The position numbers and the translations under genes were made by a program. Of a stretch of 64,000 nt of DNA, positions 60,854 to 64,000 are shown one piece after another. Location of the stretch: NCBI GenBank assembly GCA_963840235.1, contig CAWIYC010000001.1:310001-374000 (forward strand), read 5' to 3'. How positions within the stretch are numbered: position 1 is the stretch's first letter; the number at the start of each line of letters is the position of its first letter. The stretch is from JBBRHQ01 sp963840235. Its GTDB lineage: Bacteria > Actinomycetota > Thermoleophilia > Solirubrobacterales > 70-9. The notes beneath the pieces were generated by a model. That model was not told the DNA's origin. It was given only the letters and a program-made list of their open reading frames with translations, and ran no database searches.

Positions 60854-61693
60854 ATGCCCGAACCACTGCTGGCCGCGGCCAAGCTCAACCTCTGCCTCTT
60901 CCTCGGCGGGCGCCGCGAGGATGGGCTGCACCGGATCTGCTCCCTCTTCGAGCCGCTGACCCTCGCCGACACGATCGAGATCGAGACCGCGGGAGAGTCG
61001 GACGAGGTGGTCTGTCCCGGGGTGGAGGGGGAGAACCTCGCGGCCTCCGCGCTCGCTGCGCTGCGCCGGCACGGCTGGGACCATCCGCCGCTTCGGGTGC
61101 GGATCGAGAAGCGGATACCGGTTGCGGCGGGACTGGGCGGCGGCAGCGCCGACGCCGCCGCGGTGCTGCGCCTGGCCCGGGGAGAGGTCGCGGAGCTGGA
61201 ACAGATCGCGGCCGAGATCGGGGCCGACGTTCCTTCGCAGCTGCTGCCGGCGATGGCGCTGGTGGAGGGCGCCGGGGAGAGGATCCGGCGGCTGCCCGAC
61301 CCTGAGCGGCACGCCGTCGTCCTGCTGCCCGGCGGTGGCGGGCTCCCGACGGCCGACGTCTTCGCCGAAGCCGACCGCCTCGGCCTCGGCCGCGGCGAAA
61401 CCGAGCTGAACGCGATCGCCGCCGGGTTGATGGCTGCCGCCGGCTCCGGCTCTTCGCCGCTGGCCTACGCTGAGCTGCTTGGCAACGACCTCGAACCGGC
61501 CGCCCTCTCCCTGCGCCCGGAGATCGGCGACGCGATCTCGGCGCTGCGTGACGCTGGTGCGGCGCCGGCTGCGATGACGGGTTCGGGCCCAACCGCGTTC
61601 GGCGTCTTCTCCGACCTCGGCTCCGCCCGGGCGGCGGCGGCGCGGCTCGGCCGCGATGAGGCGATCGTCTGCGAAGGCGGGGCGACGCTTTGA
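60854..61693 (+). CDS. ispE: 4-diphosphocytidyl-2-C-methyl-D-erythritol kinase
   Basis: 279 residues from ATG at 60854. AKLNLCLFLGGRREDGLHRI carries the lysine/asparagine of the substrate site. The GHMP ATP loop is PVAAGLGGGSADAAAVL. The C-terminal MTGSGPTAFGVFSDL is the third GHMP motif. It phosphorylates the 2-hydroxyl in the MEP isoprenoid pathway. Length is slightly short but complete. Its stop overlaps the TTG start of the following fusion gene by 4 bp. Confidence 0.95.
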   Translation: MPEPLLAAAKLNLCLFLGGRREDGLHRICSLFEPLTLADTIEIETAGESDEVVCPGVEGENLAASALAALRRHGWDHPPLRVRIEKRIPVAAGLGGGSADAAAVLRLARGEVAELEQIAAEIGADVPSQLLPAMALVEGAGERIRRLPDPERHAVVLLPGGGGLPTADVFAEADRLGLGRGETELNAIAAGLMAAAGSGSSPLAYAELLGNDLEPAALSLRPEIGDAISALRDAGAAPAAMTGSGPTAFGVFSDLGSARAAAARLGRDEAIVCEGGATL

Positions 61694-63207
61694 GGATCCC
61701 CGACTCGCTGCGAAACAGGCACCTCGGCCTGGTCCTGGTCGCGATCGCCGTGGTCGCGGTCTACTACGTGATCAGCCGTCTGATCCCGCACGGGAACCTT
61801 CAGGGGCTGCTGGAGGACGTTTCCAACGCCCTCGGGGCATGGACCTATCTGCTGGTCGGCGCCCTCGCATTCCTCGAGACCGGGGCCTTCGTCGGGCTCG
61901 TGGTCCCCGGGGAGACGGTGATGCTGATCGGCGGCGCCGTCGCCGGCCAGGGGGCGGTGGACCTCTACCTGCTGATCGCAATCGGGTGGTTTGCGGCCTG
62001 GCTCGGCGATACGACCAGCTTCTTCGTCGGCCGCCGCCTCGGCCGCGGCTTCGTCCTCCGCCACGGGCCCCGGGTGGGCATCAGCGAGGAGCGGTTCAGG
62101 CGGGTCGAGGACTACTTCTCCCGCCACGGCGGCAAGACGATCCTGATCGGACGCTTCATCAGCCTGGTCCGGGCGCTGGCGCCGTTCGTCGCCGGAAGCT
62201 CGGGGATGCGCTACCGGGCCTTCGTCCCCTACAGCATCCTCGGGACCGGTATCTGGGCCTCCGCCCATATCCTCATCGGCTACTTCTTCTCGCGCAGCAT
62301 CGATACCGCCGCCGAGTATGCGGGGCGCGGCGCTTTCATTCTCGGCACGCTGATCGTGGTCACGGTCGGCTCGGTCGTCGCCTTCCGCTTCCTGCGCGTG
62401 CCGGGGAACCGCCGCCTGGCGGTTGAGTGGATGGAGCAGCACCGGGCCACGGCGTGGCTGCCGCCGCTCGGTCGCCGGTTTCAGCCGCAGGCGCGCTTCG
62501 TCTGGAACCGCCTCACCCCTGGAGGGACGTTCGGCCTGGAGTTCACAAGCACGATGGCGGCCCTGTCCGTCGGCCTCTTCGTCCTCGTCGCCTACACCGT
62601 GATCGTCTCCGGGGATCCGGGTCCGACGCCGGGCGACGTCACCGCGCAGGACGTGGTCGACTCGATCCAGACCTCCTGGCTGACGACCCTGGCGAAGGCC
62701 GTGACCGCACTGGGCTCGCCCGCCCTTGTCTGGACCCTGGCCTTCGGCTGCGCCGTGGCCCTCGCCCTCGCCCGCCGCTGGTGGGAGTTCTGGGTCCTGG
62801 TCGCAGGCATGGTGTTGGTCATCGCCGGCCTGCACGTGTTAAAGGACGCAGTTGATCGCCCGCGGCCCGAGGGTGGGCTCGTCTCTGCGGCCGGCTCCTC
62901 GTTCCCCAGCGGCCACGCTGCCTACTCGACCTTCTATGTCTGGCTCGCGGTGACGATCGTGATGCGACTCCGTCCGGGAATGGCACGCGGTACCGGGGTC
63001 GTCCTCGGCGGGATCGGCCTGGCGGGGCTGATCGGGCTCTCCCGCGTCTACCTCGGGGTCCACTACCTGAGCGACGTCAGCGCCGGTTGGGCGCTGGGCG
63101 CCTCGGCCTTTGCTCTCTGCGCCGGGATCGCGCTGGTCGTCGCCCAGTTGCGCCAGAATCCCTCCCAGGTGGTATCGAAGCCGACAGCTGCATCCGAGTC
63201 TCCCTGA
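61690..63207 (+). CDS. DedA-family and PAP2 phosphatase fusion
   Basis: 505 residues from TTG at 61690 (TTGA overlap with ispE). Residues 1-200 are DedA/SNARE-associated: FLETGAFVGLVVPGETVMLI, DTTSFFVGRRLGRGF, GRFISLVRALAPFVAGSSGM. Residues about 300-490 are type-2 phosphatidic acid phosphatase: KDAVDRPRPEGG, SSFPSGHAAYSTF and SRVYLGVHYLSDVSAGW, with catalytic histidines and arginine intact. DedA proteins flip or handle undecaprenyl phosphate or phospholipids; PAP2 removes the phosphate. A polyprenyl or lipid phosphate recycler is a reasonable inference. Confidence 0.92.
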   Translation: MRIPDSLRNRHLGLVLVAIAVVAVYYVISRLIPHGNLQGLLEDVSNALGAWTYLLVGALAFLETGAFVGLVVPGETVMLIGGAVAGQGAVDLYLLIAIGWFAAWLGDTTSFFVGRRLGRGFVLRHGPRVGISEERFRRVEDYFSRHGGKTILIGRFISLVRALAPFVAGSSGMRYRAFVPYSILGTGIWASAHILIGYFFSRSIDTAAEYAGRGAFILGTLIVVTVGSVVAFRFLRVPGNRRLAVEWMEQHRATAWLPPLGRRFQPQARFVWNRLTPGGTFGLEFTSTMAALSVGLFVLVAYTVIVSGDPGPTPGDVTAQDVVDSIQTSWLTTLAKAVTALGSPALVWTLAFGCAVALALARRWWEFWVLVAGMVLVIAGLHVLKDAVDRPRPEGGLVSAAGSSFPSGHAAYSTFYVWLAVTIVMRLRPGMARGTGVVLGGIGLAGLIGLSRVYLGVHYLSDVSAGWALGASAFALCAGIALVVAQLRQNPSQVVSKPTAASESP

Positions 63208-63212
63208 CAGCC

Positions 63213-63458
63213 GTGGCGCTGGCGACGATCGGCAACGAGTACCTGATCTTCGGCGCCGCCGGGCTGATCAGCCTGGTCGCGTTCGTGACCCTGATCCTGG
63301 TCCCCGCGTTGAGTTCGTACGGGCGGGCCTGGGAGAAGATCGCCGCCGGCTTCCTGTCGCTGTTCGTGCTGCTGGTCCTGGTCTCGATCGGAGTCGGGAT
63401 CGGGGTCCTGATCGTCGTCAATTACAACGAGATCACCGACCTCTTCAGCCAGGGTTGA
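63213..63458 (+). CDS. small two-TM membrane protein
   Basis: 81 residues from GTG at 63213, 5 bp after the DedA-PAP2 stop. Two hydrophobic segments (about 8-30 and 44-72) flank a short basic loop (SSYGRAWEKIA). No family recognised. Small membrane proteins next to lipid-handling enzymes may act as partners, but nothing in the sequence shows this. The start could also be an internal codon; the C-terminus FSQG is certain. Confidence 0.65.
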   Translation: MALATIGNEYLIFGAAGLISLVAFVTLILVPALSSYGRAWEKIAAGFLSLFVLLVLVSIGVGIGVLIVVNYNEITDLFSQG

Positions 63459-63516
63459 CCCGGGGGCAGGCCGCAATCCGGCGCCGCAGACGCCGGGTGG
63501 GGATAATCGGCAGGTC

Positions 63517-64000
63517 GTGACGACCGGAAGGACGCCGAAAACCCCTGCAAAAACGGGAGATGCCGGAACCCTTGACGGGCTTGCGGAAGCGGTCGAGTCA
63601 GGCGCCGGCCTGCCCGCCGTGGCGCGGGCCGCCGCGCGGGTCCTCGGCGCCAGCGTCGCCCTGATCGACCGCTCCAGCGCGGTGCTCGCCGTCGCCGGCG
63701 CCTCGCCCGACCAGGAGCGGCGGCTGCTGGCCGGTGGGGAGGGGGTGGTCTCGGTCGGGCTGCAAGGTCGCCGACAGCGCCGTCGGGGAGCTTCGCTACC
63801 GCAGCAAGACCGAGCCGGACGCGGCCATCGCCCGCATGGTGGCGACGCTGCTCGCCCTCGAGCTGGAGCGCGCCCGCTCGCCCGAGTGGGAGAGCGAGGA
63901 GGCCGCCGCCGGCTTCGTCCACGCTGTGCTCGCACGCGAGGTCACCGACCGCGGCGACATCTGCGCCCGGGCCGCCGAGCTCGGCGCCGACCTCGAGCAG
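63517..64000 (+). pseudogene. PucR-like/GAF-type regulator N-terminus, frameshifted and cut by the window end
   Basis: From GTG at 63517 the first 80-odd residues read as a GAF-like domain (GLAEAVESGAGLPAVARAAA, SVALIDRSSAVLAVAGASP). At about 63764 the frame must change by one extra base: VVSVGLQ continues as VADSAVGELRYRSKTEPDAA, then IARMVATLLALELERARSPE, in another frame. This resembles the N-terminal half of PucR/CdaR-family regulators with a C-terminal helix-turn-helix, which would lie beyond the window. The insertion may be an assembly error; otherwise the gene is broken. Confidence refers to the family and the shift. Confidence 0.7.

Overview
The window is very GC-rich and densely coded, with many GTG and TTG starts. 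It carries a long SRP RNA with an Alu-type domain, an LCP cell-wall ligase, an actinobacterial-style rsmI-metG-tatD-rsmA-ispE run, class III cyclase and LuxR-type ATPase regulators, and a small-class icd followed by mdh. Together these suggest a high-GC actinobacterium, most likely of the Thermoleophilia (Solirubrobacterales-like). That placement is inferred from gene content and protein style; no search was run.

Layout. 1-8.9 kb: truncated ABC-F gene, secreted beta-propeller protein, an ECF42-type sigma factor with its DGPF/YCII partner, small redox and CoA-binding genes, a large LuxR-type ATPase regulator and tRNA-Val(CAC). A decayed copy of the 3' part of that tRNA lies 3.4 kb away, so the regulator block is bracketed like an integrated element. 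9-17.4 kb: SRP RNA, a channel-like protein and a membrane glycosyltransferase, then dnaX-ybaB-recR and two degenerate signalling genes. 17.4-21.1 kb: a tightly overlapping PadR / MMPL exporter / 44-aa ORF / thioesterase operon with a probable PadR operator. 21.2-24.9 kb: lysC-asd and a frameshifted cation/proton antiporter. 24.9-30.4 kb: an anchorless succinate dehydrogenase with a CCG-domain third subunit, a site-2 protease and a GNAT.

30.4-38.1 kb: AidB-like acyl-CoA dehydrogenase, a cyclic-nucleotide-binding protein facing a cyclase-ATPase-TPR protein, icd and mdh. 38.1-48.6 kb: small DNA-binding protein, 2-hydroxyacid dehydrogenase, fatty acid hydroxylase, small Cys4 protein, MBL hydrolase, hsp20-lon, glycosyltransferase, TetR and a lysyl-oxidase-like secreted protein. 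48.8-52.3 kb: amidase and an R2lox-like diiron oxidase fused to an SCP2-like domain, divergent from a TetR gene whose start codon sits in a perfect palindrome. 52.3-64 kb: glyS, FmdB-type zinc ribbon, LCP protein, ROK kinase, rsmI, metG, tatD, rsmA, ispE, a DedA-PAP2 fusion, and a PucR-like gene cut by the window end.

Most of the window is core housekeeping. The least explained signals are: (1) the tRNA-Val 3' remnant bracketing the LuxR-type regulator; (2) two copies of a structured intergenic repeat, about 45-49 nt, at 8984-9032 and 52295-52339; (3) the R2lox-SCP2 fusion with its operator; (4) the overlapping 44-aa ORF; (5) a lysyl-oxidase fold that seems to lack its copper ligands. The frameshifts in the antiporter and PucR-like genes look like single-base insertions and may be assembly errors. 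No CRISPR array, transposase, integrase or rRNA was seen.
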